Below the pieces are notes generated by a model. The model made no database searches, was not told the origin of the DNA, and worked only from the letters and a program-made list of their open reading frames with translations. A stretch of DNA of 64,000 nt from Bacillota bacterium (GTDB lineage Bacteria > Bacillota > DTU030 > DUMP01): the NCBI GenBank assembly GCA_030154105.1, contig JASKKP010000003.1:1-64000 (forward strand). The letters are read 5' to 3'. The position numbers and the translations under genes are program-made. Positions within the stretch are counted from its first letter, which is position 1. Each line of letters opens with the position of its first letter. Below, one piece after another: positions 50,547 through 59,364 of this stretch.

Positions 50547-51869
50547 ATGTATACTTACCTGAGGCGGTCCCTGGCCGTTTTTACGGCGTGTATCTTGGTC
50601 CTAGCTCTCACGGCCGGCTGCGCCCAGAAGCCGGCGGCCGAGGTGCCGAAAGAGCCGGCGCCGGGGAGCGACAAGCCTTTCGCCGGCAAAACGCTGAACG
50701 TAATTTACATGGCTCAGGCAGGCTACCAGCCGCCGGTATTTGAAGCCCGAATCCGAGAGTTTGAGGAGAAGACCGGCGCCAAGGTGAACCTTACGTTCGT
50801 TAAGTACGACGAGCAGCACGAGAAAATTGTAACCTCTGCTGCCGCGCCTACCGCCACCTACGACGTCATCTCGCTGGACCTCATCTGGACGGCGGAGTTT
50901 GCCGAAAAGGGTTACGTCCTTCCGCTGGACGACCGCATCGCCAAGGACATTAAGAAAGATGATATTGCCCCGGCCATCTGGTCGGCCTTCGAGTACGACG
51001 GCAAGACCTGGGCCATGCCGTTCTTGGCCAACTTCCAGCTCTTCTTCTACAACACGGAGATGATGGAAAAGGCCGGCTACAAGGAGCCGCCGAAAACCCT
51101 CGAAGAATTGGAAGAGATGATGACCACGATGAAAAAGAAGGGCATCGTCAAGTATCCGTGGTCTGATTCCTGGAACCAAAAGGAAGGCCTGGTCTGCGAG
51201 TACGTCTGGCTTACCGGCGCCTACGGCGGCGATACCTTCGATGCCCAAGGCAAACCCGTCTTTAACCAAGGAGCGGGTGTGAAGGCCCTTGAAACCATGG
51301 TGCGCTGGCTGGATAAAGGCCTGGCCGACCCGAACTCTCTGGTACAGGATGAGCCAATGGCTAAAGACGCCTTTATCTCCGGAAACTGCGCCTTCAACTC
51401 CAACTGGACCTTCCAGTATGGTCTCATGAACGACCCGGCCAACTCCAAGGTGGTAGGCAAGGCCAAGATGGGGCTCCTGCCGGTGTCCAAAGATGTCTTT
51501 AAGCCGGGTAGTTACGAAACTGCGTCTGTTTCCGGTTTCCAGGGAATGGCCATTATGGCCAACACCAAAGAACCGGACCTGGCGTGGGAACTGGTGAAGT
51601 GGATGACGGCGCCCGAGTTCCAAGCTCAGCACTTAGAAGAGATGCCCGTATGGACCTCCGTGCAGAAGGATCCGGCCACGCTGGCCAAGGACCCGGTTAT
51701 GGATGTTAAATCCAAGGAAATCGCTGCAGTACATCACCGGCCGAAAGTAGCCAACTATCCGGAGGTCTCCTCCATCATGCAGAAATACATCCACCTGGCC
51801 CTGGAGAAAAAGATGGCGCCGCAGGCCGCGCTCGACCAGGCGGTCAAGGAGATCGAGGCGCTTAAGTAA
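50547..51869 (+). CDS. ABC sugar transporter substrate-binding lipoprotein
   Basis: 440 residues from ATG 50547. The signal peptide (YLRRSLAVFTACILVLALTAGC) ends in a lipobox Cys, giving a surface lipoprotein. The mature part is an extracellular solute-binding protein family 1 (maltose/MsmE-like): TLNVIYMAQAGYQPPVFEARIREFEEKTGAKV, YDVISLDLIWTAEFAEKGYVLPL, AFISGNCAFNSNWTF. It captures a sugar for the two permeases that follow. Chains of stacked Trp/Tyr fit oligosaccharide binding; substrate unknown. Confidence 0.9.
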   Translation: MYTYLRRSLAVFTACILVLALTAGCAQKPAAEVPKEPAPGSDKPFAGKTLNVIYMAQAGYQPPVFEARIREFEEKTGAKVNLTFVKYDEQHEKIVTSAAAPTATYDVISLDLIWTAEFAEKGYVLPLDDRIAKDIKKDDIAPAIWSAFEYDGKTWAMPFLANFQLFFYNTEMMEKAGYKEPPKTLEELEEMMTTMKKKGIVKYPWSDSWNQKEGLVCEYVWLTGAYGGDTFDAQGKPVFNQGAGVKALETMVRWLDKGLADPNSLVQDEPMAKDAFISGNCAFNSNWTFQYGLMNDPANSKVVGKAKMGLLPVSKDVFKPGSYETASVSGFQGMAIMANTKEPDLAWELVKWMTAPEFQAQHLEEMPVWTSVQKDPATLAKDPVMDVKSKEIAAVHHRPKVANYPEVSSIMQKYIHLALEKKMAPQAALDQAVKEIEALK

Positions 51870-51877
51870 GTAAGGTA

Positions 51878-51910
51878 GCGGGGGGAACGGGCCAGGCCCG
51901 TTCCCCCCGC
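51878..51910 (+). other. Very stable 14-16 bp hairpin between binding protein and permease genes
   Basis: GCGGGGGGAACGGGCC pairs perfectly with GGCCCGTTCCCCCCGC. There is no T-tract. As in malE-malF, such a hairpin could stabilise the binding-protein transcript or cause partial termination, giving excess binding protein. Confidence 0.7.
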
Positions 51911-51983
51911 GTTTCCGATCCGCTGCAGGAAGAGTATTCGAGCGCGGCGAATGTTTAGAAAACGTGCCGGAGGTTGAATAACC

Positions 51984-52964
51984 GTGGTCGGTCTTGCAAC
52001 GAGAACGAGGCGGGAGGAGCATCTTTTCCTGGCCGGGCGGGAACCCCCGGCCGGTAAGTTAGCTTGGTATCTAATTAGCCCTACGGTGCTTGTAGTTTTT
52101 CTGGTCAGCCTCTTGCCGCTTCTTTTGGCCTTTGCGCTGAGCTTTACCGAAGCGCACGTGGTACGCGGCGGTCTCACCTGGCGCTATATCGGGCTGGAAA
52201 ACTACCGCTATTACCTTCAAAGCAGCGCCTTTTGGGAGTCGCTTAGGGTAACGGCCTTCTTTACCCTGGTCTCTTTGGCCGTAGAGTTGGTGTTGGGAAT
52301 CGGTATGGCCCTGATCTTAAACCAGCCTTTTTTCGGCCGCAACCTGGTGCGCGCCCTGATTTTGATACCTTGGGCCCTGCCGACGGTGGTAAATGCCCGT
52401 ATGTGGGCTTGGATATACGATGGCCACGCCTACGGGGCCTTGAACGGCCTGCTTTTGGCCCTCGGCTGGATTAAGGAACCGGTGGTCTGGCTGAGCACGG
52501 CCGTGCCTTGGGCCAACGTGCCGGTGATCGGGTCTTTTCTTAAGTGGGTGGGCGATAGCACCGCTCTCAACATGATCCTCATCGGGGATACTTGGAAGGT
52601 GACGCCGCTTGTGACGCTCCTGGTACTGGCCGGCCTCCAAACCATTCCCGGCGAATATTACGAAGCTGCGCGGGTGGATGGGGCCACGCTGTGGCAACAG
52701 TTCCGCTATATTACCCTGCCCCTTCTAAAACCGGTGATTTTGGTAGTGCTGGTGCTAAGGACCATGGAACTCTTCCGCGTTTTTGATATTCTTTACATCA
52801 TCATGGCCAACACCATTAAGGTTCTTTCCATTTACACCTTTGAGGAGGGCATTGTTTTCGGCCACGTGGGCCGCGGTTCGGCACTTTCCTTCCTGGTGAG
52901 CCTGGTAATCCTCCTCCTCGCCGTATTTTACATCAAGCTCCTCTATTCAGAGGAGGTGCGCTGA
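51984..52964 (+). CDS. ABC sugar transporter permease 1 (MalF/UgpA type)
   Basis: 326 residues, six transmembrane helices. The EAA loop is EYYEAARVDGATLWQQFRYITLPLLKPVI, which contacts the ATPase. GTG 51984 has GGAGG 10 bases upstream. The GTG start is consistent with the downstream coupled ATG (overlap). Same operon as the binding protein, permease 2, ROK regulator, glucokinase and ATPase. Confidence 0.9.
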   Translation: MVGLATRTRREEHLFLAGREPPAGKLAWYLISPTVLVVFLVSLLPLLLAFALSFTEAHVVRGGLTWRYIGLENYRYYLQSSAFWESLRVTAFFTLVSLAVELVLGIGMALILNQPFFGRNLVRALILIPWALPTVVNARMWAWIYDGHAYGALNGLLLALGWIKEPVVWLSTAVPWANVPVIGSFLKWVGDSTALNMILIGDTWKVTPLVTLLVLAGLQTIPGEYYEAARVDGATLWQQFRYITLPLLKPVILVVLVLRTMELFRVFDILYIIMANTIKVLSIYTFEEGIVFGHVGRGSALSFLVSLVILLLAVFYIKLLYSEEVR

Positions 52965-53833
52965 TGCGGCGGCCTTTCGCGTATTATCTCCACAAGCTTT
53001 TACTCTACCTGGCGGTGCTGGCCATGGTGGCCTGGACGCTGGCGCCGGTAAGCTGGCTTTTTATCTCCAGCATTTCTACCCATGCCGAACTCCTTTCCAC
53101 GCCTATTCACTGGGTTCCGGAGAAACCCACCTGGGAAAATTTTGCCGCCATGTTTGACCCGGCGCAGGACACGGGCCGTAGGTTTTTGGCGGCCTTAAGA
53201 AACAGCATTTTCATCGCCGGCTCGGTCACGGCCTTTTCTCTGGTCGTAGGAACGCTGGCGGCCTATGCCCTGGCGCGCCTTCCCTTCCGCGGCCGCAACT
53301 CGCTCATCATGGGGCTGCTGGCCGTGCGCATGTTGCCGGTGATTGCGCTGGTAATTCCCTTTTTCGTGCTCATCATCCGGCTGGAGTACGTCCTCCCCAT
53401 CTTCTACGACCGCTGGTGGACTCTGGCCATCTTGTACAATGCTTTTATCCTGGGGTTTGTAGTCTGGATTATGCGCGGCTATTTTCTTACCATTCCGGTG
53501 GAGTTGGAGGAGGCGGCGCGTATCGACGGCTGCACGCGCCTCATGGCGCTCCGCCTGGTGGTGTTGCCCTTGGCGGCGCCGGGGCTCGTGGCCACAGGCA
53601 TCCTGGCCTTCCTCTTGGCTTGGGATGAGTTTCTTCTGGCCCTCATCTTCTCCAAGACGACGAACGCACTCACCCTCCCGCTTTACATTACCCAGCTGGG
53701 CAGCCAGTATATTACCGCTTACGAACAAATCGCCGCCGCCGGGGTGGTGGCCGCGCTACCACCGGTGCTCTTGGCGCTCCTCTTCCAGCGTTGGATAATT
53801 TCTGGCCTTACGGCCGGCGGCGTGAAGGGGTGA
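52964..53833 (+). CDS. ABC sugar transporter permease 2 (MalG/UgpE type)
   Basis: 289 residues, six transmembrane helices; N-terminal LAVLAMVAWTLAPVSWLFISSI. The EAA loop is VELEEAARIDGCTRLMALRLVVLPLAAPGL. ATG overlaps the upstream TGA and has AGGAGGT ahead. Partner of permease 1. Confidence 0.9.
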   Translation: MRRPFAYYLHKLLLYLAVLAMVAWTLAPVSWLFISSISTHAELLSTPIHWVPEKPTWENFAAMFDPAQDTGRRFLAALRNSIFIAGSVTAFSLVVGTLAAYALARLPFRGRNSLIMGLLAVRMLPVIALVIPFFVLIIRLEYVLPIFYDRWWTLAILYNAFILGFVVWIMRGYFLTIPVELEEAARIDGCTRLMALRLVVLPLAAPGLVATGILAFLLAWDEFLLALIFSKTTNALTLPLYITQLGSQYITAYEQIAAAGVVAALPPVLLALLFQRWIISGLTAGGVKG

Positions 53834-53837
53834 AAAA

Positions 53838-55040
53838 GTGCTGCGGGAACGGCACCGGTCATTTACCGGCTCCACCACCCTCTTAAAAGAACTCAATCGC
53901 TCGTTGGTCCTAGATGCCCTGCGCCAGCAGGGAAGCCTTTCGCGGGCGCAGCTGGCAAGCCTTACCGGCCTCACGGCGGCCACCATATCCAACATTGTGG
54001 AAGAGCTTATAGCTGAAGGTTACGTACGCAGCGAAGGCCAGGGCGCATCCCAAGGAGGGCGCAAGCCTACGCTCCTTTCGCTGGTTCCGGGTGCCCGGCA
54101 CGTGATAGCTGTGGACGTGGCCGTAGACCGGGTTACCGTGGCCATTACCGACCTTCTGGCCCGGACTTTGGCCATGGAAGTACTTCCTTCGCCGGCCGGC
54201 AAGGCCCCGCTGGCCGTGGTGGACGAGGTGGCGGCGGCGGTGGAAAACCTGGCCCACAGGCGGTCCTGCCCGCCCATTCTCGGGGTAGGGGTGGCTTTTC
54301 CGGGGCCTACGGACGTAGAGACGGGTACGGCCCTCACTGCGCCCAACCTCCCCGGCTGGGATCACGTGCCCCTGCGGGATCTTTTAGCCGAGCGGGTGAA
54401 GCTGCCGGTCTATGTGGAAAACGATGCCAATGCCGCCGCGCTGGGGGAGAAGAGCTATGGAGCGGCGCGTGGGGTGCGCCATCTAATTTTTCTGCTCTTA
54501 GATTTGGGCATAGGCGGAGGCTTTCTTTTCGGAGGCGAGATCTACCGTGGGTTTCAGGGGGCGGCCGGCGAAGTCGGGCATATGATCATCGACATCAACG
54601 GGCGTCGCTGCGGTTGCGGTAGTACGGGTTGCTTGGAGACGGTGGCCTCCGGTATTGCCCTCGTGCGCCGCCGGGCCGAGCGCCTGGGAAGGGAGGAGCC
54701 CGAAAAACTGAGCCTCCTCCTCGATGCGGCTCGGCTGGGTGATGCCCAGGCGGTGGCGGACCTAAACGAGGCCGCCCGTTACATCGGCGTAGCTGTGGCC
54801 AGCCTGGCGAACACCTTTAACCCGGAGATGATCATCCTCGGCGGGCGCCTGGCGGTAGAATATCCTCCTTTCTTCGATCTGGCAGCGGAAACGGCCCGGC
54901 CGCGGCTTCTTCCCCTCATCCAGCACCATACCCAGATTGCCATGACCGGCTTAGGCCGGAACGCCTGTCTCGTCGGCGCGGCCAGCCTTGTCCTGCAGAC
55001 CATCTTTCAGCCGCTCAGGCTGGCCGGCAATGCGCCTTAA
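53838..55040 (+). CDS. ROK family transcriptional repressor (NagC/XylR type)
   Basis: 400 residues. An N-terminal MarR-like HTH (ELNRSLVLDALRQQGSLSRAQLASLTGLTAATISNIVEEL) precedes a ROK sugar-binding domain with VGVAFPGPTDVE, VENDANAAALGEKSYG, GEVGHMIID and the zinc-binding CGCGSTGCLET. The sugar-binding half resembles kinases, but the ATP motif is weak, as in NagC/Mlc repressors. GTG 53838 follows AAGGGG. It likely represses this operon until the imported sugar binds; a candidate operator lies at 50437-50457. Confidence 0.88.
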   Translation: MLRERHRSFTGSTTLLKELNRSLVLDALRQQGSLSRAQLASLTGLTAATISNIVEELIAEGYVRSEGQGASQGGRKPTLLSLVPGARHVIAVDVAVDRVTVAITDLLARTLAMEVLPSPAGKAPLAVVDEVAAAVENLAHRRSCPPILGVGVAFPGPTDVETGTALTAPNLPGWDHVPLRDLLAERVKLPVYVENDANAAALGEKSYGAARGVRHLIFLLLDLGIGGGFLFGGEIYRGFQGAAGEVGHMIIDINGRRCGCGSTGCLETVASGIALVRRRAERLGREEPEKLSLLLDAARLGDAQAVADLNEAARYIGVAVASLANTFNPEMIILGGRLAVEYPPFFDLAAETARPRLLPLIQHHTQIAMTGLGRNACLVGAASLVLQTIFQPLRLAGNAP

Positions 55041-55073
55041 GTTAGGGCCAGGGGGCTAAGGGAGGAAGGTAAT

Positions 55074-56030
55074 GTGGAACGGTACGTAATTGGCATAGAT
55101 CTTGGCGGCAGCAAGATGGCTGCGGCGCTGGCCGACGGCCAGGGTCGGGTTCTAGCCGAAGAACGCCGTCCAACGCCGGTGGAAGCGGGGGCCGAGGGCG
55201 TGCTTTCGGCTCTGGCCGAACTGGTCGAAGACCTCCTGCGGGCGCAAAACCTTACCGAAAGGGATCTTTCTGCCGTAGGCCTGGGTATACCCGGCATGAT
55301 CGACCGCGAGCGCGGCCTTTGTCTCTTTTCCCCTAACCTTTTCTGGCGCAATGTGGATGTTGCCGGTTTTTGGCGCGAGCGCTTTTCGTGCCGCCTGGTG
55401 GTAGACAACGACGTGCGCCTCGGCGCCGTTGCTGAGGCCGAGTGGGGCGCCGGGCGAGGAGCGCGCGACCTGATTTTTGTGGCCCTGGGCACGGGCATAG
55501 GCTCCGGGCTCATTCTGGGAGGCGAGGTCTATCGCGGCAGCCGGGGCCTGGCGGGAGAGATCGGGCACATCACCGTATCCCGGGACGGCCCGGTCTGCAA
55601 CTGCGGGAACCACGGCTGCCTCGAAGTTTACGCGGCCGGACCGGCCATTGCCCGGCGGGCCCAGGAGGCCATGGCTAGTGAGCCCGAATCGCTCCTCTGG
55701 CGCCTAGCGGGCGGCGACAAAGAAAAGGTTACCGCCGAGCTGGTGTCGCTGGCGGCAGACCAAGGAGATGAGCTGGCGCAACGCATCTGGGAAGAAACGG
55801 GTGAATACCTGGGGATTGGCCTGGCCTCGGTAGCCACGCTCCTTAACCCGGAGCGCATTGTGGTGGGCGGTGGGGTAGCCCAGGCGGGCGAGAAGCTTTT
55901 CCGTCCGCTTGTGCGCACGCTGAAGGCGCGGGCCATGACCGCGCCGGGGCTCACCTACCCGGTGCTGCCGGCGGCCCTCGGGAGCGCCGCTGGGGTGCGC
56001 GGCGCCGTGGCCGCAGCCCTTAAGCTTTGA
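55074..56030 (+). CDS. ROK family glucokinase
   Basis: 318 residues. ATP site: VIGIDLGGSKMAAALAD; sugar site: VDNDVRLGAVAEAEWG and GEIGHITV; zinc site: CNCGNHGCLEVYA. GLGIPGMID is typical. ROK kinases of this length phosphorylate glucose (or a related hexose). GTG 55074 has GGAGGAAGG upstream. Its position in the sugar ABC operon suggests it phosphorylates the imported or released hexose, feeding the PGI and PFK encoded 2-3 kb downstream. Confidence 0.9.
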   Translation: MERYVIGIDLGGSKMAAALADGQGRVLAEERRPTPVEAGAEGVLSALAELVEDLLRAQNLTERDLSAVGLGIPGMIDRERGLCLFSPNLFWRNVDVAGFWRERFSCRLVVDNDVRLGAVAEAEWGAGRGARDLIFVALGTGIGSGLILGGEVYRGSRGLAGEIGHITVSRDGPVCNCGNHGCLEVYAAGPAIARRAQEAMASEPESLLWRLAGGDKEKVTAELVSLAADQGDELAQRIWEETGEYLGIGLASVATLLNPERIVVGGGVAQAGEKLFRPLVRTLKARAMTAPGLTYPVLPAALGSAAGVRGAVAAALKL

Positions 56031-56050
56031 GTGGAAAGGGGGGAAGGGAA

Positions 56051-57142
56051 ATGGCCCGAGTCTACTTGGAGCACGTGCGTAAAGACTTCGGTTCCACCCA
56101 GGTGGTTAAGGATTTTACCTTGGAAATTAAAAATGAAGAGTTTGTCGTGCTGGTTGGACCGTCGGGCTGCGGTAAGACGACTACCCTTCGTCTTATTGCC
56201 GGCTTGGAGGAGCTCACTGCCGGGCGCATCTACATCGGCGACCGCCTGGTGAACAATGTGGCTCCTAAGGACCGCGATATTGCCATGGTCTTTCAAAACT
56301 ACGCGCTCTACCCGCACATGAACGTCTTCGAAAACATGGCCTTCGGGCTTAAGTTGCGCGGCCTACCGCAGAGGGAAATCGAGGCGCGGGTAAAGTCGGC
56401 GGCCGAACGGCTGGGGATAGCCCACCTCCTTCGGCGCCGGCCGCGCGAGCTCTCGGGCGGCCAGCGCCAGCGCGTGGCCCTCGGCCGGGCCATCGTACGC
56501 CAGCCCCAGGTTTTTCTTATGGATGAACCGCTTTCCAACCTGGATGCCAGGCTGCGCATGGACATGCGGGCGGAACTGGCGCGGTTGCACCGCGAACTCA
56601 AGGCTACCATCGTCTACGTCACCCACGATCAGGTGGAGGCCATGACCATGGGCGACCGCATCGTGGTGATGAAGGACGGAGTCATCCAGCAGGTGGCCAC
56701 TCCGCGCGAGGTCTATGAACGCCCGGCGAACGTCTTCGTCGCGGGTTTTATCGGCTCACCCCCGATGAATTTTCTTTCTGCGGAGGTCCAGGAAGGGAGG
56801 ATTCTTTCTTTCGCCGGGGGAAGGGCCCAGTTAGTCCTGGCCGAAGAGCAGGCGGCCCTCCTGGCCGGCCGGAAACGGGTAATCTTGGGTGTCCGGCCTG
56901 AGGACGTGAGGGCCGAACCGGACTTTGTGGCCGCCCACGCCGACACCACGCTTAAGGCCATTGTGGAGGTGGTAGAGCCGCTCGGGGCGGAGACCTTGGT
57001 CCACTTCAGGCTGGACGGGACGGGACTGGTGGCGCGATTGGGCGCGACAACTACCTTCCGTGCGGGCGAGCGGGTGCGGCTGGCTCTGGTGAGGGAGCGC
57101 CTGCACTTTTTCGACGCGGAGACGGAAAAAGCCTTGCGTTAA
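56051..57142 (+). CDS. Sugar ABC transporter ATPase (MsmK/UgpC type)
   Basis: 363 residues from ATG 56051 with GGGGGGAAGGG upstream; the track start lies inside the previous stop. Walker A: GPSGCGKTTTLR; signature LSGGQRQRVALGRAIV; Walker B VFLMDEPLSNLDA; H-loop VTHDQVEAMTMGDRI. The C-terminal TOBE/regulatory domain (IGSPPMNF, GVRPEDVRAEPD) is that of MalK-like multi-substrate ATPases. It powers the two permeases. The terminator overlaps its last codons. Confidence 0.92.
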   Translation: MARVYLEHVRKDFGSTQVVKDFTLEIKNEEFVVLVGPSGCGKTTTLRLIAGLEELTAGRIYIGDRLVNNVAPKDRDIAMVFQNYALYPHMNVFENMAFGLKLRGLPQREIEARVKSAAERLGIAHLLRRRPRELSGGQRQRVALGRAIVRQPQVFLMDEPLSNLDARLRMDMRAELARLHRELKATIVYVTHDQVEAMTMGDRIVVMKDGVIQQVATPREVYERPANVFVAGFIGSPPMNFLSAEVQEGRILSFAGGRAQLVLAEEQAALLAGRKRVILGVRPEDVRAEPDFVAAHADTTLKAIVEVVEPLGAETLVHFRLDGTGLVARLGATTTFRAGERVRLALVRERLHFFDAETEKALR

Positions 57143-57154
57143 GGCAAGGCTTTT
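57127..57154. terminator. Bidirectional terminator overlapping the ATPase stop codon
   Basis: AAAAGCCTTGC-GTTAAG-GCAAGGCTTTT (11 bp): the A-tract precedes and T-tract follows, so it ends both the ABC operon and, on the opposite strand, thrC. Confidence 0.9.
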
Positions 57155-57187
57155 GTAGATACGTTACCCGGTTGCACAAAACGGTGC

Positions 57188-58372
57188 TTAGCCGAGTTCG
57201 TCGACGGGAACGGAGACGACTTCAAGATGGTGGTGGGCCAGGGCGCCGGTATCCTTGAGGCCGCTACCGGTCAGGATGGCGGCGATGCGGTGCTCTGGCT
57301 TAAGGCGCCCGGCGGCCGCCAGCTTTCTTATGGCCGCCACCGGTGCGGCGCCCGCCGGCTGGACGAAAAGGCCTTCCTTTTGGGCCAAGAACGCCTGGGC
57401 GGCAATGATTTCCTCGTCCGTAACGGTGATTACATCTGCCCGCCCCTCGCGTACCTTGCGGAGGATGCGGTTTCCGCTGGGCGGGAACGGATTGGCGATG
57501 GCGTGGGCGATAGTTGCCGGATTCGGGAAGGGTTCCACCTTTTCCCTGCCCTCCGCTACGGCGCGGGCGATGGGAGAACAGCCGGCAGCTTGGACGCCGA
57601 TGACTAAGGGGGCCTTCTTTATAAGCCCCAGTTCTTCCATTTCTTCGCAGCCTTTGATGACGGCGGCCATGTTTCCGCCGCTCGAGACAGGCAGGATAAT
57701 GAAATCGAGCGGCTCGTAGTCCAGCTGGTCGAAGATCTCGTAGGCCACCGTCTTCTGGCCCTCCACCCGGAAGGGGTTATCGGAACTGATGAAGTAGATG
57801 CCGCGCTTTTCGCCCAAGGCCAGGGCGTTATAGTACAGGCGGCCGTAATCGCCGATTCCGCGGCTGAGGCGCGGGCCGTAAATGGCGATGGGCGCGATCT
57901 TGCCTTCCGGGATGTCCCCGGCCACGTAAACGTACGCTTCCAGCCCGGCGCGGGCGGCAAAAGCGGCCAGAGAAGCGGCCATGTTGCCGGAGGAAACCGT
58001 CCCAACCCGCGTAAGGCCGAACTGCAGGGCGGCCTGAATACCCAGCGAAGTACCGCGGTCCTTAAAAGACCAAGTGGGATTGACGGTTTCGTTTTTTAGG
58101 TAAATTTCGGCGATACCGGTTTCCTCGGCCAAGTGCACGGCTTCCAGGAGGGGTGTAGCGCCCTCCCCTAAGGAAAGCTCGGGCCTAAAGTCCGGGAATG
58201 GGAAGATGTTGGCGTTCCGGGCAATAAAGCACGGCTCTTCTTCTATACGGGCCGGCGGCGTAAGGGCTTCGTAACGCACTTCGAGCGGTTCGCCACAGTC
58301 GCCGCAGCGAAGATGCCTCTCCAGCGGATACTTCTTCCCGCAGCCGGTGCAGGCCAGATAGGGCACAGCCAT
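57188..58372 (-). CDS. thrC: Threonine synthase
   Basis: 394 residues, PLP fold type II. An N-terminal zinc-ribbon-like pair (CTGCG and CGDCG) precedes the catalytic core; the PLP Lys is in NPTWSFKDRGTSLG, the phosphate loop in VSSGNMAAS, and GGNMAAVIKG further on. It makes threonine from O-phosphohomoserine. AAGGAGGT directly abuts ATG 58372, so GTG 58366 (7 bases away) may be the true start. A minus-strand TATAAT (58404-58399) lies upstream. Some homologues of this size are other PLP lyases, so the call is probable, not certain. Confidence 0.87.
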   Translation of the reverse strand: MAVPYLACTGCGKKYPLERHLRCGDCGEPLEVRYEALTPPARIEEEPCFIARNANIFPFPDFRPELSLGEGATPLLEAVHLAEETGIAEIYLKNETVNPTWSFKDRGTSLGIQAALQFGLTRVGTVSSGNMAASLAAFAARAGLEAYVYVAGDIPEGKIAPIAIYGPRLSRGIGDYGRLYYNALALGEKRGIYFISSDNPFRVEGQKTVAYEIFDQLDYEPLDFIILPVSSGGNMAAVIKGCEEMEELGLIKKAPLVIGVQAAGCSPIARAVAEGREKVEPFPNPATIAHAIANPFPPSGNRILRKVREGRADVITVTDEEIIAAQAFLAQKEGLFVQPAGAAPVAAIRKLAAAGRLKPEHRIAAILTGSGLKDTGALAHHHLEVVSVPVDELG

Positions 58373-58521
58373 ACCTCCTTGTTTTCGGCTTTAACCAGAT
58401 TATACCACAGAGCAGGAAGATTTCGAGCGGGGATGGAGGATATACCTTCCACCCAGCGAATATAATACTCGGTGTAGTTTTTCTATAGCGCGCGTAATGT
58501 GCTAGAGGAGGTTTCCCTTTT

Positions 58522-59292
58522 ATGCAGACGGACCTTTCAGCCAATGCAGGATTGGCCCTGGCCTTCGATGGGACGGAACTCCGCTTTGGCGGGGGCATCC
58601 AGCCGGTTACACCCGAAGTACGCCTCGCCGGGGAGATGAAAGAGGTGTTTTACGCTCCGGCGGCGGTAGACCCTAAGCAGCAGCTCTATTTCATGTACCG
58701 CGGCGTTCACCGGAAGGAGGACGAAGAGCTGATCCGGCGTTACGGTGTGCGTTACGACATTACGATTATTCCTCCGGCCCTGCTCGGACCCGAATATGTA
58801 AAGACGGCGGGCCATTACCACCCTGCTGCTCCAGGGACGAACAAAAGCTATCCTGAGGTGTATGAAGTCCTGCATGGTCAGGCCCACTACCTCCTCCAAT
58901 ACCTAAACCCCGAGACGGGCGAAGTGGAAGAGGTGGTGCTCTTTGAAGCCGGGCCCGGGGACAAAGTAGTCATCCCGCCCAATTGGGGGCACGTAACCAT
59001 TAACCCGAGCAACGAGACGCTGGTGATGGCCAACTGGGTGGCCGACGGGTTCTCGTCGCTTTACGAACCTTTCGCCAAGCTCGGCGGGGCGGCCTATTAC
59101 GAGGTGCGGGTGCAGGGTGAATCTACCTTTGTGGCCAACCCGCATTACGACTGGGTGCCTCAGTTGCAGCGGCGCCTGGCCCGGCAGTACCGGGAACTCG
59201 GGTTGGTAAAGGAAACGCCGCTCTATCAAGCCTTTTTGGCCAACCCGGATACCTTCATCTACCTGACTGATCCCGAAAAGTACCCAAGCTGA
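58522..59292 (+). CDS. Cupin-type glucose-6-phosphate isomerase
   Basis: 256 residues. The archaeal-type PGI signature is complete: TAGHYHPAAPGTNKSYPEVYEVLHG (metal His97/99 and Glu), with WGHVTINPSN giving the third His. Such cupin PGIs, known mainly from Euryarchaeota and few bacteria, interconvert G6P and F6P with Fe or similar metal. The protein is longer than the archaeal enzymes (about 190 residues), mainly at the C-terminus. ATG 58522 follows AGAGGAGGT. It lies beside pfkA and an ABC sugar operon with glucokinase. Confidence 0.9.
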   Translation: MQTDLSANAGLALAFDGTELRFGGGIQPVTPEVRLAGEMKEVFYAPAAVDPKQQLYFMYRGVHRKEDEELIRRYGVRYDITIIPPALLGPEYVKTAGHYHPAAPGTNKSYPEVYEVLHGQAHYLLQYLNPETGEVEEVVLFEAGPGDKVVIPPNWGHVTINPSNETLVMANWVADGFSSLYEPFAKLGGAAYYEVRVQGESTFVANPHYDWVPQLQRRLARQYRELGLVKETPLYQAFLANPDTFIYLTDPEKYPS

Positions 59293-59364
59293 GAGCGGCT
59301 TTGCTTAAGGGCCGTTCGGCTTTATCCCGGCTTACTGTTAGATCGGCAACCGGGGGTGAACCTG

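Noticed and set aside
50601-51632. 343-codon minus-strand ORF
   Set aside because: Antisense to the ABC binding-protein gene; no family, no Shine-Dalgarno.
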